15,397 nt of DNA from Rickettsiales bacterium UBA2645 (GCA_002359655.1 DENL01000050.1:1-15397), one strand, 5' to 3'; numbered from the stretch's first letter, positions 1 through 8,567 are shown. Notes: generated by a model not told the origin, from the sequence alone. Numbers and translations are program-made.

Positions 1-15
1 TGATTCGTTCTTAAA

Positions 16-42
16 TTTGTTGGTAGATTTAATACCAACAAA
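16..42. repeat. Inverted repeat, 10-bp arms
   Basis: Perfect 10-bp arms, TTTGTTGGTA at 16-25 and its reverse complement at 33-42, are separated by a 7-nt AT-rich loop. A short outer match, ATTCG at 3-7 and CGAAT at 46-50, flanks it. Neither side has a clear T-tract, so it could be an operator, an mRNA-end hairpin or part of a larger repeat. No coding region overlaps it. Confidence 0.5.
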
Positions 43-162
43 CTGCGAATAAAATGCTATTAAATATTTGCTAAAAAAATTACTGTATCTTTTCCTTAAG
101 TTTTTTATTCAGAGCTCTATTGGGCTTGGCGCCTTGATTTTAAAGGGATGGGGACGGTTTCT

Positions 163-199
163 CTGAATTTTGAACACGTGTTCAAAATTCAGTTTTTTT
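163..199 (+). terminator. Perfect 30-bp palindrome with T7 tail
   Basis: Positions 163-192 form an uninterrupted perfect palindrome of two 15-nt arms, centred on GAACACGTGTTC, and are followed directly by seven T residues at 193-199. On the plus strand this has the form of a factor-independent terminator for a transcript entering from the left of the window, although a real RNA loop would have to open the central pairs. The sequence GGGGACGG at 150-157 lies just upstream and is not part of the palindrome. It could instead be a REP-like mobile repeat that also ends transcription. Confidence 0.6.
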
Positions 200-217
200 G
201 TGATTAATTTAGAATTT

Positions 218-252
218 AACCACTCCTAATTTTAGGAGTGGTTTTATTTTTT
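218..252 (+). terminator. Hairpin with T-rich tail
   Basis: Arms AACCACTCCT (218-227) and AGGAGTGGTT (234-243) pair perfectly around a 6-nt loop, and the plus-strand continuation is T-rich (TTATTTTTT). This is a good intrinsic terminator for plus-strand transcription and the second in tandem after the palindrome at 163-192. It also lies just beyond the stop of the minus-strand PEBP gene. In that direction the tail is poor in T, so it may stabilise that mRNA end or terminate it only weakly. Confidence 0.65.
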
Positions 253-810
253 CTATCTTTTGTAGAAACCAGTGAAGCTGGCTTTAGCAATTGAATTTTG
301 GTTGATCATGTAACCGGCAAGAGCTGTTGTAGCTGTTTCAGGCACATCTAGTTTATCAGTTTTTAAAGCGTAAATCGTGAAAATATAACGATGTGCTTTG
401 TCACCAACTGGAGGGCAAGGGCCACCGAAGCTGTAGTTTCCGAAGTCGTTACGGATTTGTTTGATGCCGTCTTTTACGCTAAATTTATTTTCTGCCGCAA
501 TAGATGCTGGTAAAGAATTGTAAGTTGATGGAATGTTGATTGCTGCGTAGTGCCACCAGCCGCTTCCTGTAGGAGCATCTGGATCGTAAACTGTTAAAGC
601 ATAACCTTTGGTTCCAAGCGGAGGATTACTCCAGCTAATTTGTGGGAAAGCATTTTCGCCAGTGCAACCAAAGCCATTAAAAACATGTTTGCTAGTGATT
701 GTAGAATTTGGAGCGATATCGCTGCTACTAATTTTAAGCAGAGCGCTTTGAGCGTGACCGACTGAGCAAGAAACAAAAAACGCTGTTAGTAAAAGTGATT
801 TTATTTTCAT
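253..810 (-). CDS. Secreted PEBP / YbhB-YbcL family protein
   Basis: The 185-residue protein belongs to the phosphatidylethanolamine-binding / Raf-kinase-inhibitor-like family (bacterial YbhB/YbcL branch). Residues 1-20 form a signal peptide ending in GHA, so the mature protein is probably periplasmic. Both family signatures are visible: the DPDAPTGSGWWHY block at residues 76-88, and GGPCPPVGDKAHRY at 129-142, followed by the FTIYAL strand. Length is normal for a bacterial member. The ligand and cell role of bacterial PEBPs are mostly unknown; the fold has an anion-binding pocket. The gene starts 17 nt after the end of the metal pump gene and is probably on the same transcript, but nothing in the sequence ties it to metal efflux. 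Confidence 0.93.
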   Translation of the reverse strand: MKIKSLLLTAFFVSCSVGHAQSALLKISSSDIAPNSTITSKHVFNGFGCTGENAFPQISWSNPPLGTKGYALTVYDPDAPTGSGWWHYAAINIPSTYNSLPASIAAENKFSVKDGIKQIRNDFGNYSFGGPCPPVGDKAHRYIFTIYALKTDKLDVPETATTALAGYMINQNSIAKASFTGFYKR

Positions 811-827
811 AAGATTTTTCTTTTAGG

Positions 828-3800
828 TTAAATTTTTAAAAACTTTCTGATTAGAACTGGGCTTAAAATTAAAGTTGAAATGGTTGAGCTGATTATTCCG
901 CCAATCACTGTAATTGCAATTGGTTGTTGTACTTCTGCGCCAATTCCCTGTCCAAAAGCCATTGGTAAAAAACCTAAGCTTGCCACTGCTGCAGTCATTA
1001 AAATTGGTCTGAAGCGCGAAAGACAAACTGATTTTAAATCATTCTGATCGTTCAAACTATTGATTAAAATAATTGAGTTCAAAAGGCTGATACCAATTAA
1101 AGCAATAAATCCAACATAGACCGAAATTGTTATCGGAATCTGGAAAACAAACAAAAACACAATTGCTCCACTTAAAGCAAAAGGTACGCAAGAAAATACC
1201 ACCAAAGTCTTAGCAGCGCTTTTAAACATTTTGTAGAGAATAAAAAATATGGCAAAAATCATCAGTGGAATGATGGTGAAAATTTGTTTTTTAGCATTGC
1301 TTAGATTTTCAAATCTACCGCCCCATTCAAGAGTATAGCCATTTGGTACAATATTATTTTGAGCAATTTCCTTTTCTGCGGCAGCGATAAAAGAAGAGTA
1401 ATCGGTGTCTTTCAAATAAATTGAAATTCCAGAATATCTTTTGCCAAAAAGGCGCGGAATAGAATTGATATCTTGGCTCTCATCGATGTTAACAACATTT
1501 GACAAAGGAAAGCTGCCACCATCAGCAAGACCAACTGGGATATTTTTTATTGAATTGATGCGGTCTCGATTTTCTTCGCTTAAATGCAGAATAATCGCGA
1601 TTGGAAATTCAGTCGCATAAAACTTGCCAACCTCAACGCCAACCATGGCTTCGCTCAAACTATTATTAACATCAGACAGATTGATGCGGTTCTTAACAAT
1701 CTTGTTGTAGTCTGGAATTACATCAACAAACAAACCTTTATGAATTGAATTTATAAAATCTTCTCCAGCTTCTTTGACCTGTGGTTTTTGCTGCAAAAGC
1801 GTTTTTATTTTTTTGGTGATTTCCATTAAAACGTTTAAATCATCACCAAAAATTCTTAAAGATAGATCGGCTCTGCTGCCTTCCAACATCTCGTTAAAAC
1901 GCATTTCAATTGGTTGAGTTTGAGTAATTTCACAGCCCTCACAACCATTGCTTTTTAAAGTTAATAAAAGCTTTTCAGAAATTTTTTTAGCATTGCTTTT
2001 TTGATCTTGTTTAAGAATTACAAACAAGTCACCAGCGTTTTGTGGCATTGGATCTAAGCCAGATTGAGAAGTTCCGATGCGCGAAAAAATTTTGTCGATT
2101 TCTGCCTCGTTCTTGATGCTTTCTTCAAGTTTTTTAGCAAGATCAGTAGTTTTAGAAAGGCTTGTTCCTTCTGGTGCAACAAGGGTATAGACAATATCTC
2201 CCTCATTCAAACTTGGCAGAAAATCTGAAGCGATAAAAGGCAGTAAACAAAAAGATAAAATAAAAAAAGCTAAACAACCTAAAATCACTTTACGATTTTC
2301 AGACAAAGCTTTTTCAAGTAGTGAAGAATAAAATTTGGCAGCTTTAGCAAAAAAGCTGCCTTCTTTGTGCGCTACATCTTTGATCAAGAAAAAAGATAAA
2401 ACAGGCATCAAGAAAAAGGCGGTGAACAAACTTGCCACCATGGCAATAATAACATTGATTGCCATCGGTTTAAAAGTTTTTCCCTCGATGCCAGAAAACA
2501 TTAAAATCGGCACGTAAACCAGAATTATAATCGTGATGCCGATAAATATTGGTCGTGCAACTTGAGCTGAAAGTTGAGCGATAGAATCTGTTTTCGTTTT
2601 GTCGTCTTTTGTAAAAATTAATCGGCTGACAAAATATTCTACCATCACTACCGAAGAATCGACCAACAGTCCAAAATCAAGGGCGCCCAAGCTCATCAAA
2701 TTGGCTGAGATACCAAAAATATTCATGCAGGCACTCAAAATAAAAATACAAAATAACAAAGATGAGGCGACGATTAATCCAACTCGAATATTTCCCAGCA
2801 CCAAACACAACACGCCAACAACCAGCAGAATTCCCTCTGCCAAATTGCGCATAACGGTTTTGATTGTTGAGTTTATTAGAAATTGACGATCGTAGAGAAT
2901 TTCAATTTTAGCACTCGCACTATGCTGATTAAATTTTGCGATTTCACTTTTTACTTTGGTTAAAACTTCTTGGGCATTTTCTCCTGATTGTAGCATCACA
3001 GTTCCTAAAACTGCTTCTTCACTGCTGTAGGTTGCAGAACCAAGTCTTTGAGAATATTCCTGTTTGATTTCGACAACTTTTCTAAGTGGTAAAACACTGC
3101 CGCTATAATCAATTTTAACTGGAATATTCATCACGTCTTCAAAGTTTTTGATGCCAGAAAAAGTGCGAACTATTTTTTGTTGATTGTCTTTTTCGATGTA
3201 GCCACCACCAGAATTTTCGCCGATAGTTTGAATTTGATCGATCAATTTTTTTTCGGTCATGCCGTAGCCAAGTATTTTTTCTGGATCGATATTTAGATGT
3301 AGTTGGCGTTCAAAGCCGCCGATAGTATCAACTTCAGCAACGCCGCTGATTTTTTTTAATTCGCGAGCAATTTGATATTCTTGAACGGTGCGCAATTCCA
3401 TCAAATTGTCGGAACCTTGCGGATTATAAACGCGGTAAATAATTATCTCGCCAATGCCAGTTGTTAGTGGTGCGATTGTGGGTTTGATACTTATTGGTAG
3501 CTGATCACCAATGGCAGAAAGTCTTTGCAGAACTTGATTGCGCGCGAAGTTGATATCAATTTCGTCTTTGAAAATTAGTGTAATTTGTGAAAGACCAAAT
3601 TTTGAAAGTGAGCGCATTTCAACCAAACCAGAACAGCCGTAGAGCTCGCTTTCAATTGGATAAGTAACTGACTTTTCGACTTTGGTTGGATCCATACCAA
3701 AAGTCTTGGTGTTTACAACCACTTGCTTATTGGTGATGTCGGGAATGGCATCAATTTTAATTTTGTTCAAAGAATAAAATCCAAAAAGTGCTATAAAGCC

Positions 3801-3872
3801 AAACAAAACAAGTATATAGAAGCGCAGATCAATTATCTTTTTAAAGAAAGATTCTAATTTATTGCTGAGCAT
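828..3872 (-). CDS. czcA: CzcA-type heavy-metal efflux RND transporter
   Basis: The 1014-residue inner-membrane proton antiporter belongs to the heavy-metal-efflux branch of the RND superfamily and would export divalent metal ions from the periplasm or cytoplasm. The first membrane helix is at about residues 17-35. A block of helices at about 340-500 and another at about 865-1010 flank two large periplasmic porter regions. Helix 4 carries DFGLLVDSSVVMVE, giving acidic residues D399, D405 and E412 with the spacing of the proton/metal relay known in CzcA (D402, D408, E415). This favours Zn/Co/Cd/Ni-type over Cu/Ag-type substrates. The C-terminal signature RPILMTAAVASLGFLPMA is intact. The start overlaps the czcC-like gene by 14 nt, implying translational coupling. 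No CzcB-type periplasmic adaptor gene lies beside it. Two cysteines (C644, C647) sit in a CEGC motif in the second periplasmic region. The exact metal is not decidable from sequence. Confidence 0.93.
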   Translation of the reverse strand: MLSNKLESFFKKIIDLRFYILVLFGFIALFGFYSLNKIKIDAIPDITNKQVVVNTKTFGMDPTKVEKSVTYPIESELYGCSGLVEMRSLSKFGLSQITLIFKDEIDINFARNQVLQRLSAIGDQLPISIKPTIAPLTTGIGEIIIYRVYNPQGSDNLMELRTVQEYQIARELKKISGVAEVDTIGGFERQLHLNIDPEKILGYGMTEKKLIDQIQTIGENSGGGYIEKDNQQKIVRTFSGIKNFEDVMNIPVKIDYSGSVLPLRKVVEIKQEYSQRLGSATYSSEEAVLGTVMLQSGENAQEVLTKVKSEIAKFNQHSASAKIEILYDRQFLINSTIKTVMRNLAEGILLVVGVLCLVLGNIRVGLIVASSLLFCIFILSACMNIFGISANLMSLGALDFGLLVDSSVVMVEYFVSRLIFTKDDKTKTDSIAQLSAQVARPIFIGITIIILVYVPILMFSGIEGKTFKPMAINVIIAMVASLFTAFFLMPVLSFFLIKDVAHKEGSFFAKAAKFYSSLLEKALSENRKVILGCLAFFILSFCLLPFIASDFLPSLNEGDIVYTLVAPEGTSLSKTTDLAKKLEESIKNEAEIDKIFSRIGTSQSGLDPMPQNAGDLFVILKQDQKSNAKKISEKLLLTLKSNGCEGCEITQTQPIEMRFNEMLEGSRADLSLRIFGDDLNVLMEITKKIKTLLQQKPQVKEAGEDFINSIHKGLFVDVIPDYNKIVKNRINLSDVNNSLSEAMVGVEVGKFYATEFPIAIILHLSEENRDRINSIKNIPVGLADGGSFPLSNVVNIDESQDINSIPRLFGKRYSGISIYLKDTDYSSFIAAAEKEIAQNNIVPNGYTLEWGGRFENLSNAKKQIFTIIPLMIFAIFFILYKMFKSAAKTLVVFSCVPFALSGAIVFLFVFQIPITISVYVGFIALIGISLLNSIILINSLNDQNDLKSVCLSRFRPILMTAAVASLGFLPMAFGQGIGAEVQQPIAITVIGGIISSTISTLILSPVLIRKFLKI

Positions 3873-5070
3873 TTTTTGGCAAAATAAAAGTTCCGATCTT
3901 GGTCATCAAGCTGGCGTAAGAGATGGCGACATCAACTTGAGTGTCGATTATGGTATCGATGGTTTGATATTCCTGCGAATCAAGTTCGATGTAAGTAATA
4001 AAATCAAGAATGCCTTTTTTAAATTCAGAATTGGCTTTTGAGAGGCGTAGCAAGGTTTTATCGATATCGGCTACAGGAAAATTTTTAGCAATTTTCAGCG
4101 CAGTTTCTAATTCGTTAATGTCATTGCTGATATTGTTGATGAGTTGGTTTTTTTGAAATTCAAACTCAAATTCTTGCGATTTTATTTTTGATTCAGCGCC
4201 CAATATTTTTTCTTGATTGCGGTTGATCAGTGGAACTGACAACGACAATCCAACTCCGCTCGAATCTCTTCCAACAGATGCCGAAGAGACGGTTGACCTA
4301 TCGGCAGAAATATTTACATCAGGCATTTTTTCGATTTTGGCGAAAGATAATTCTGATTTCGATTTGTTGATCAGAAATTTTTGTTCTTTAAGGCTTAAAT
4401 TGTTTTCGATTGCAGCATTTATGAATAAGCTTTTGCTGGGATAATTTTTTTCTTCAATCCAAGTGAGGTTGATTTTTGGTTCGCTTTCAAGGTTTAAATA
4501 AATATTAGCTCTGTTCCAAGTTTGATAAAGATCGTTGCGATATCTGGTTAAATCGCGATCAATTAATTTTATTTTATCTTTAGTGATTTGACTTTGTGCA
4601 AGTTGAGTTGGAGAGCTAAGCACAATGTGCGACAGATATTGATCAACCAAAGAAAGCCTGTTTAAGCGCTTTTGCGCCAATTCAATTTTTTTCTGCAAAG
4701 CGTAATATTGGTAAAGCAGTACAAAAGTTTCAGCTTTGATAAAAAGAGCTAAATTATTTTTACGAGTTTCAAGAATTTTATATTCTGAATCTTCAATATT
4801 ATATTTGCTTTGCAGCTTGCCCGCAAAAGGAATAGCTTGATTTATGCTGTAAGTATTCTGGTTGTAAGCTCTGTCGAAAGATAGGGTGGGATTTTCCCAA
4901 TATTTTTGCTGATTAGCAAAGCGTTTTTGTGAAAGAGCTAAAAATTCTGCCGCCTTAATCGAGCTATTTTGCTCGGCTATTTCCAATAATTCTTCAAGTT
5001 TGTATTCTTTAGCAAGCGCTTGAAAGCAGAAGGTTAGGCTGATAATCAGGGCAATAAAAAATCTGGTCAT
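3859..5070 (-). CDS. czcC: TolC-family outer-membrane channel, CzcC-like
   Basis: The 403-residue protein belongs to the outer membrane efflux protein (TolC/CzcC) family. A signal peptide spans residues 1-20 (hydrophobic FFIALIISLTFCF, then QALA). The mature part begins with the family's typical YKLEELLEIAEQNSSIKAAE segment and shows two similar halves rich in long amphipathic helices, at roughly 22-200 and 210-400. The second half contains the GVGLSLSVPLINRNQEKI strand-helix junction seen in CzcC-like proteins. Length fits the family. It would form the outer-membrane duct for the RND pump encoded by the next gene, which it overlaps by 14 nt. It starts 60 nt after trpE; that gap shows no clear terminator or promoter. 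Channel order C then A without B is unusual. Confidence 0.88.
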   Translation of the reverse strand: MTRFFIALIISLTFCFQALAKEYKLEELLEIAEQNSSIKAAEFLALSQKRFANQQKYWENPTLSFDRAYNQNTYSINQAIPFAGKLQSKYNIEDSEYKILETRKNNLALFIKAETFVLLYQYYALQKKIELAQKRLNRLSLVDQYLSHIVLSSPTQLAQSQITKDKIKLIDRDLTRYRNDLYQTWNRANIYLNLESEPKINLTWIEEKNYPSKSLFINAAIENNLSLKEQKFLINKSKSELSFAKIEKMPDVNISADRSTVSSASVGRDSSGVGLSLSVPLINRNQEKILGAESKIKSQEFEFEFQKNQLINNISNDINELETALKIAKNFPVADIDKTLLRLSKANSEFKKGILDFITYIELDSQEYQTIDTIIDTQVDVAISYASLMTKIGTFILPKNAQQ

Positions 5071-5130
5071 CTTGAGATAATAAGTAATTTTTGCAGGAAA
5101 CAGCGCAAATTAAAGCCAAGCATAAATACC

Positions 5131-6636
5131 CTAGATAAATTCACTAATTTTTTCGCAAGCCTTTACCAATCCAGCGACTTTGTTTACACATTCTTGATAT
5201 TCTGATTTTGGATCAGAGTCAAAAACCACGCCAGCACCAGCTTGTAGATAAATCTTATTGTCTTTGATCAAAGCTGATCGCAGCGTGATGCAGGTTTCCA
5301 TATCGCCATTACTTGAAAAATAACCAACACAGCCAGCGTAAAAACTGCGTTTTACTTTTTCAATTTCTTCGATGATTTCCATGGCACGAATTTTCGGAGC
5401 GCCGCTCACCGTGCCAGCGGGAAAGCCTGAAATTAAAGCGTCCAAAGCATCAACATCGTCGCGCAAAATTCCTTCAACATTTGAAGAAATATGCATGACA
5501 TGTGAATAATTTTCGATCACCATTTTTTCAGTAACTGTAACTGAACCGGCTTTAGAAACTCTGCCAACATCATGTCGACCAAGATCAATTAGCATTAAAT
5601 GTTCGGCAATTTCCTTTTCATTGCTCAACAATTCTTCGGCAATTTTTTTATCTTCGGCAAAGTTTTTTCCTCTTTTTCTGGTTCCAGCCAAAGGGCGAAC
5701 TGTTATTTTACGATTCTGGGCAGAAACCATAATTTCAGGGCTAGAGCCAATCAAACAGAAATTCGGAAATTTCAAATAAAATAAAAATGGCGAAGGATTA
5801 ACAGAGCGCAAAGCACGATAAAAAGTGAACTCAGAAATTTTAGAATCGAAATCAGCAGTGAATCTTTGTGAAGGCAAAACCTGAAAAATATCACCGTCAG
5901 TAATGTATTTTTTTGCTTGCTCAACTGCGGCGCAATATTCTTTTTCTATATAATTTGAAGAAAAATTAAAATCAGTTTTTGCTTGAATTGACTTAGGCTG
6001 AAAAGGTTTTTGTAAAACATTTTCAATTGTAGAAATTTTCTCAGATAATTGCTCAAAATTTTCTTGAGTAAAATTTGGTGCGCAAATCAAAACGCAGTCG
6101 AACAGATTGTCAAAAATCAGCAAAATTTGTGGGCGAATAAAAATGCTTTCCGGAATTTTTAAATCGTCGGGCAAATTTTTGCTTGGCAGTTTTTCCATCA
6201 AACGCACCATGTCGTAACCCATATAGCCAAAAATTCCGGAGCAGATTGCTGGAAGTTGTCCCGAGATGTAGCTGAGTTCATCCCAATTGAATTTGCAGCT
6301 GTTGATTAGAGTGCGTAAATTTTCAATTGGACTATTTTTTTGCTCAAAAAAATTTTCAGGATTTTTAGAAAAATCAGAATTGATGAAAGATTTTTCTGCG
6401 CTGCATTTCCAAACTAAATCAGGCATCAAGCCGATGACAGAAAAACGACCTTTATTGTTACCTTTTTCAGCTGATTCAAAAAGAAAGCTGTGGCTGGTTT
6501 CTTCTGGTAAGTAGTAAGCAAGTTTTAAAGAGGCTAAAACTGGTGTGATTGTATCGGCAGGAATTTTCTTATACAGCAGCGTCGTGCCTGATTTTTTCAA
6601 GGCACGATCAAACTCATCTTTGCTAAAATTATACAT
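5131..6636 (-). CDS. trpE: Anthranilate synthase component I
   Basis: The 501-residue enzyme makes anthranilate from chorismate, using ammonia released from glutamine by the TrpG partner. This is the first committed step of tryptophan synthesis. The N-terminal FLFESAEKGNNKGRFSVIG block (residues 51-69) is the LLES-type tryptophan-feedback region, which favours TrpE over PabB. The chorismate-binding domain (about 225-495) shows GSSPEIMV (297-304), RPLAGTRKRG (314-323), FPAGTVSGAPKIRAMEII (405-422) and GAGVVFDSDPKSEYQE (467-482). The usual DLGRNDVG motif reads DLGRHDVG (351-358), with His at residue 355. Its ATG overlaps the ppiD-like stop by one base (TAATG), so translation is probably coupled. 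The ppiD-trpE order is, from memory, typical of alphaproteobacteria, but no trpG, trpD or trpC follows here; they must lie elsewhere if the pathway works. Confidence 0.95.
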   Translation of the reverse strand: MYNFSKDEFDRALKKSGTTLLYKKIPADTITPVLASLKLAYYLPEETSHSFLFESAEKGNNKGRFSVIGLMPDLVWKCSAEKSFINSDFSKNPENFFEQKNSPIENLRTLINSCKFNWDELSYISGQLPAICSGIFGYMGYDMVRLMEKLPSKNLPDDLKIPESIFIRPQILLIFDNLFDCVLICAPNFTQENFEQLSEKISTIENVLQKPFQPKSIQAKTDFNFSSNYIEKEYCAAVEQAKKYITDGDIFQVLPSQRFTADFDSKISEFTFYRALRSVNPSPFLFYLKFPNFCLIGSSPEIMVSAQNRKITVRPLAGTRKRGKNFAEDKKIAEELLSNEKEIAEHLMLIDLGRHDVGRVSKAGSVTVTEKMVIENYSHVMHISSNVEGILRDDVDALDALISGFPAGTVSGAPKIRAMEIIEEIEKVKRSFYAGCVGYFSSNGDMETCITLRSALIKDNKIYLQAGAGVVFDSDPKSEYQECVNKVAGLVKACEKISEFI

Positions 6637-8567
6637 TATTGCTGCTCTTTTTTGCCCAAGATTTTTTCGTTAACTTTTACTGGGTATTTGCTCATCACGA
6701 AAGCGTTGTAACCTTGTAAAACCTCGTTTCTGAACTCTTCCGCAGCTTGAGCTTTTGCGCGCTGAATTTGAGTGGCTTCAAGATTGGTTTTTTGAATTGA
6801 GCGCAAAATTCCAACAGCAAATTCTTGATTACCGGTTTGGATTGCGTCAGTTGGTTGACCAACTTTTAAGTCAAATAAAGCACTGCCAAATTTATCAACA
6901 TAAGGAATTTGACGACCTTGATAATTGATGTAAGCAAAGCGCGTGAATGATTTATTTTTTTCGAGCTTCAACTTGTGTTTCGCAATTATGCTAGCCGCAT
7001 TTTGTGGATTTGCTTTGAGTTCATCAGCAATTGATTTGGCAAGTTTTTTCAAAGCTTCAGCTTGATTTACTTTTGCAAAATCCGCGCTTACTTGCGATTT
7101 AATTTCATCAAAAGATTTTTCGTGAGCCAGCTCGATTTCGTCAACTTTAACGGCATAATAATGCTTATTGGTTTTGGAATAGAAAACCTTGGAAGATTCG
7201 CCTTTTTTAAGCGCAAAAGCACGACTAGAAAAATCTTCTAATCCTCTGATAGCAGAGATTTCTTCGCCTTTGGCATTTTGTCCAGCTTGATCGATTTCAA
7301 CCGAGTTTAAATTGGCACTTAAGTCGAATTTTTTAGCAGCATCACTTAAAGAATTTGAAGCTAAGATTATGTCGTCAATTTCAGAAGCTTTAGCTTGCAA
7401 AACCTTTTCTTCTCTGCCTTCGAGCAATTTGGCTTTGATTTGATTTTGAACCACAGCAAAAGGAATTGGCTCAGATTTTTTGATTTCATTTAAGAAAAAT
7501 ACGTGAAAACCAAGCGGGCTTTTCAGAGCTTCTGAATGTTGATTGATCGCCATTTTAAAAACAGGATCAGCTAGGTCTGGAATCAAATCTTTTTGAGTAA
7601 CATTTTTTAGAGTGATATTTTTCAAATCTTTGTTTTGTAGTTCTTTTGCTAATTTAACGAAAGCAGCACCAGACTTTGATTTGTCTTGGTTTGAAGCGGC
7701 ATCAAGTTTAGCAATAAAATCTTTTGCTGACTCTTCTTTATCAAACAAAACATGGTATAAATTACGGCTTTCAGGTCTTTGAAATTTGTCTTTGTTCTTT
7801 TCATATTCAGCACTGACTTCTTGTTCGCTAACTTGCAAATCTTTAGCAAAATCATTTTTAGAAAAACGCAAATAAGAAACTTTGCGCAGCTCGGGAGCAA
7901 AGTAAGATTTTTTGTTAGCTTCAAAAAATTTATTTAAAGCTTCTGCGTTAGGAGCGGCAACTTTTTTGATATTTTTTTCAGAAATTTTAATGACGTCAGC
8001 TAAGCGTTTTTCTTGCTTGAATTCTTCACGAGCAATGGCTTCATTCTCATTGACAGGAGAGCTTAAAGACATGGTTTGAATGATCATAGTTGCGACTACA
8101 TCATTTTGAATAAGATTCACATATTTTTCTTCATCAAGACCATTTTTAGCTAAAAAGTTTTGGAATAGTTTTCGATCAAACTTGCCTTCTTTATTTTTGA
8201 AATTTTGATCCTTAGCGACAACTTCCAGAATCAGTTTTTTGCTGGCTTCAACTCCAATATCTTCTTTTAATTTGGTGATCAGGATATTGTTAACCATGCG
8301 ACCCAGAACATCAGATTTGAATTGATCAGAATCTAAATATCTTGTGGCCTCTTCGCTCTTATTTGATTGCAAAACCATCTCACGAGTTTTTTGCATTTCT
8401 TTGTTAAACTCGCTGTAGCTAATGGTTTTGCTGCCGATTTTTGCAACCCAAGCGCTTGGTCCATCTAAAATAAAGCCGCTAACACCAAAAAGCACAAAGC
8501 TTAAAGCGATGAATGCTAAAATAATTTTGAAAAAAATATTGCCGGCAAGCTTTCTAAATAGTTGCAT
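6636..8567 (-). CDS. ppiD: PpiD/SurA-like membrane-anchored peptidylprolyl isomerase
   Basis: The 643-residue inner-membrane-anchored periplasmic folding factor has one membrane helix at about residues 11-34. After it comes a SurA/PpiD-type N-terminal chaperone region (about 35-200), a parvulin-like PPIase domain (about 265-362), and a long C-terminal chaperone region. In the parvulin domain RNLYHVLFDKEESAKDFI and SPLGFHVFFL match the opening and closing strands of the fold, but several central catalytic-type residues are not obvious, as in many PpiD proteins whose isomerase activity is weak. PpiD proteins assist proteins emerging from the Sec translocon. The size is usual for the family (about 620-640 residues). 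It is the first confident gene of the minus-strand run and overlaps trpE by one base. Confidence 0.9.
   Translation of the reverse strand: MQLFRKLAGNIFFKIILAFIALSFVLFGVSGFILDGPSAWVAKIGSKTISYSEFNKEMQKTREMVLQSNKSEEATRYLDSDQFKSDVLGRMVNNILITKLKEDIGVEASKKLILEVVAKDQNFKNKEGKFDRKLFQNFLAKNGLDEEKYVNLIQNDVVATMIIQTMSLSSPVNENEAIAREEFKQEKRLADVIKISEKNIKKVAAPNAEALNKFFEANKKSYFAPELRKVSYLRFSKNDFAKDLQVSEQEVSAEYEKNKDKFQRPESRNLYHVLFDKEESAKDFIAKLDAASNQDKSKSGAAFVKLAKELQNKDLKNITLKNVTQKDLIPDLADPVFKMAINQHSEALKSPLGFHVFFLNEIKKSEPIPFAVVQNQIKAKLLEGREEKVLQAKASEIDDIILASNSLSDAAKKFDLSANLNSVEIDQAGQNAKGEEISAIRGLEDFSSRAFALKKGESSKVFYSKTNKHYYAVKVDEIELAHEKSFDEIKSQVSADFAKVNQAEALKKLAKSIADELKANPQNAASIIAKHKLKLEKNKSFTRFAYINYQGRQIPYVDKFGSALFDLKVGQPTDAIQTGNQEFAVGILRSIQKTNLEATQIQRAKAQAAEEFRNEVLQGYNAFVMSKYPVKVNEKILGKKEQQ

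Noticed and set aside
1..252. tRNA or small structured RNA in the left non-coding end
   Set aside because: The inverted repeats do not form a cloverleaf, and no T-loop or acceptor pattern is present.
2335..2886. Plus-strand frames of 60 and 95 codons opposite the metal pump gene
   Set aside because: They lie wholly inside the confident czcA frame on the other strand and show low-complexity Lys/Thr/Ile composition typical of shadows.
5131..6636. PabB (aminodeoxychorismate synthase) instead of TrpE
   Set aside because: The N-terminal ESAE feedback block, the length and the ppiD neighbour all favour TrpE.
7649..7924. 91-codon minus-strand frame inside the ppiD-like gene
   Set aside because: It is another frame of the same strand as the real gene, is Lys/Leu-rich and has no recognisable motif.
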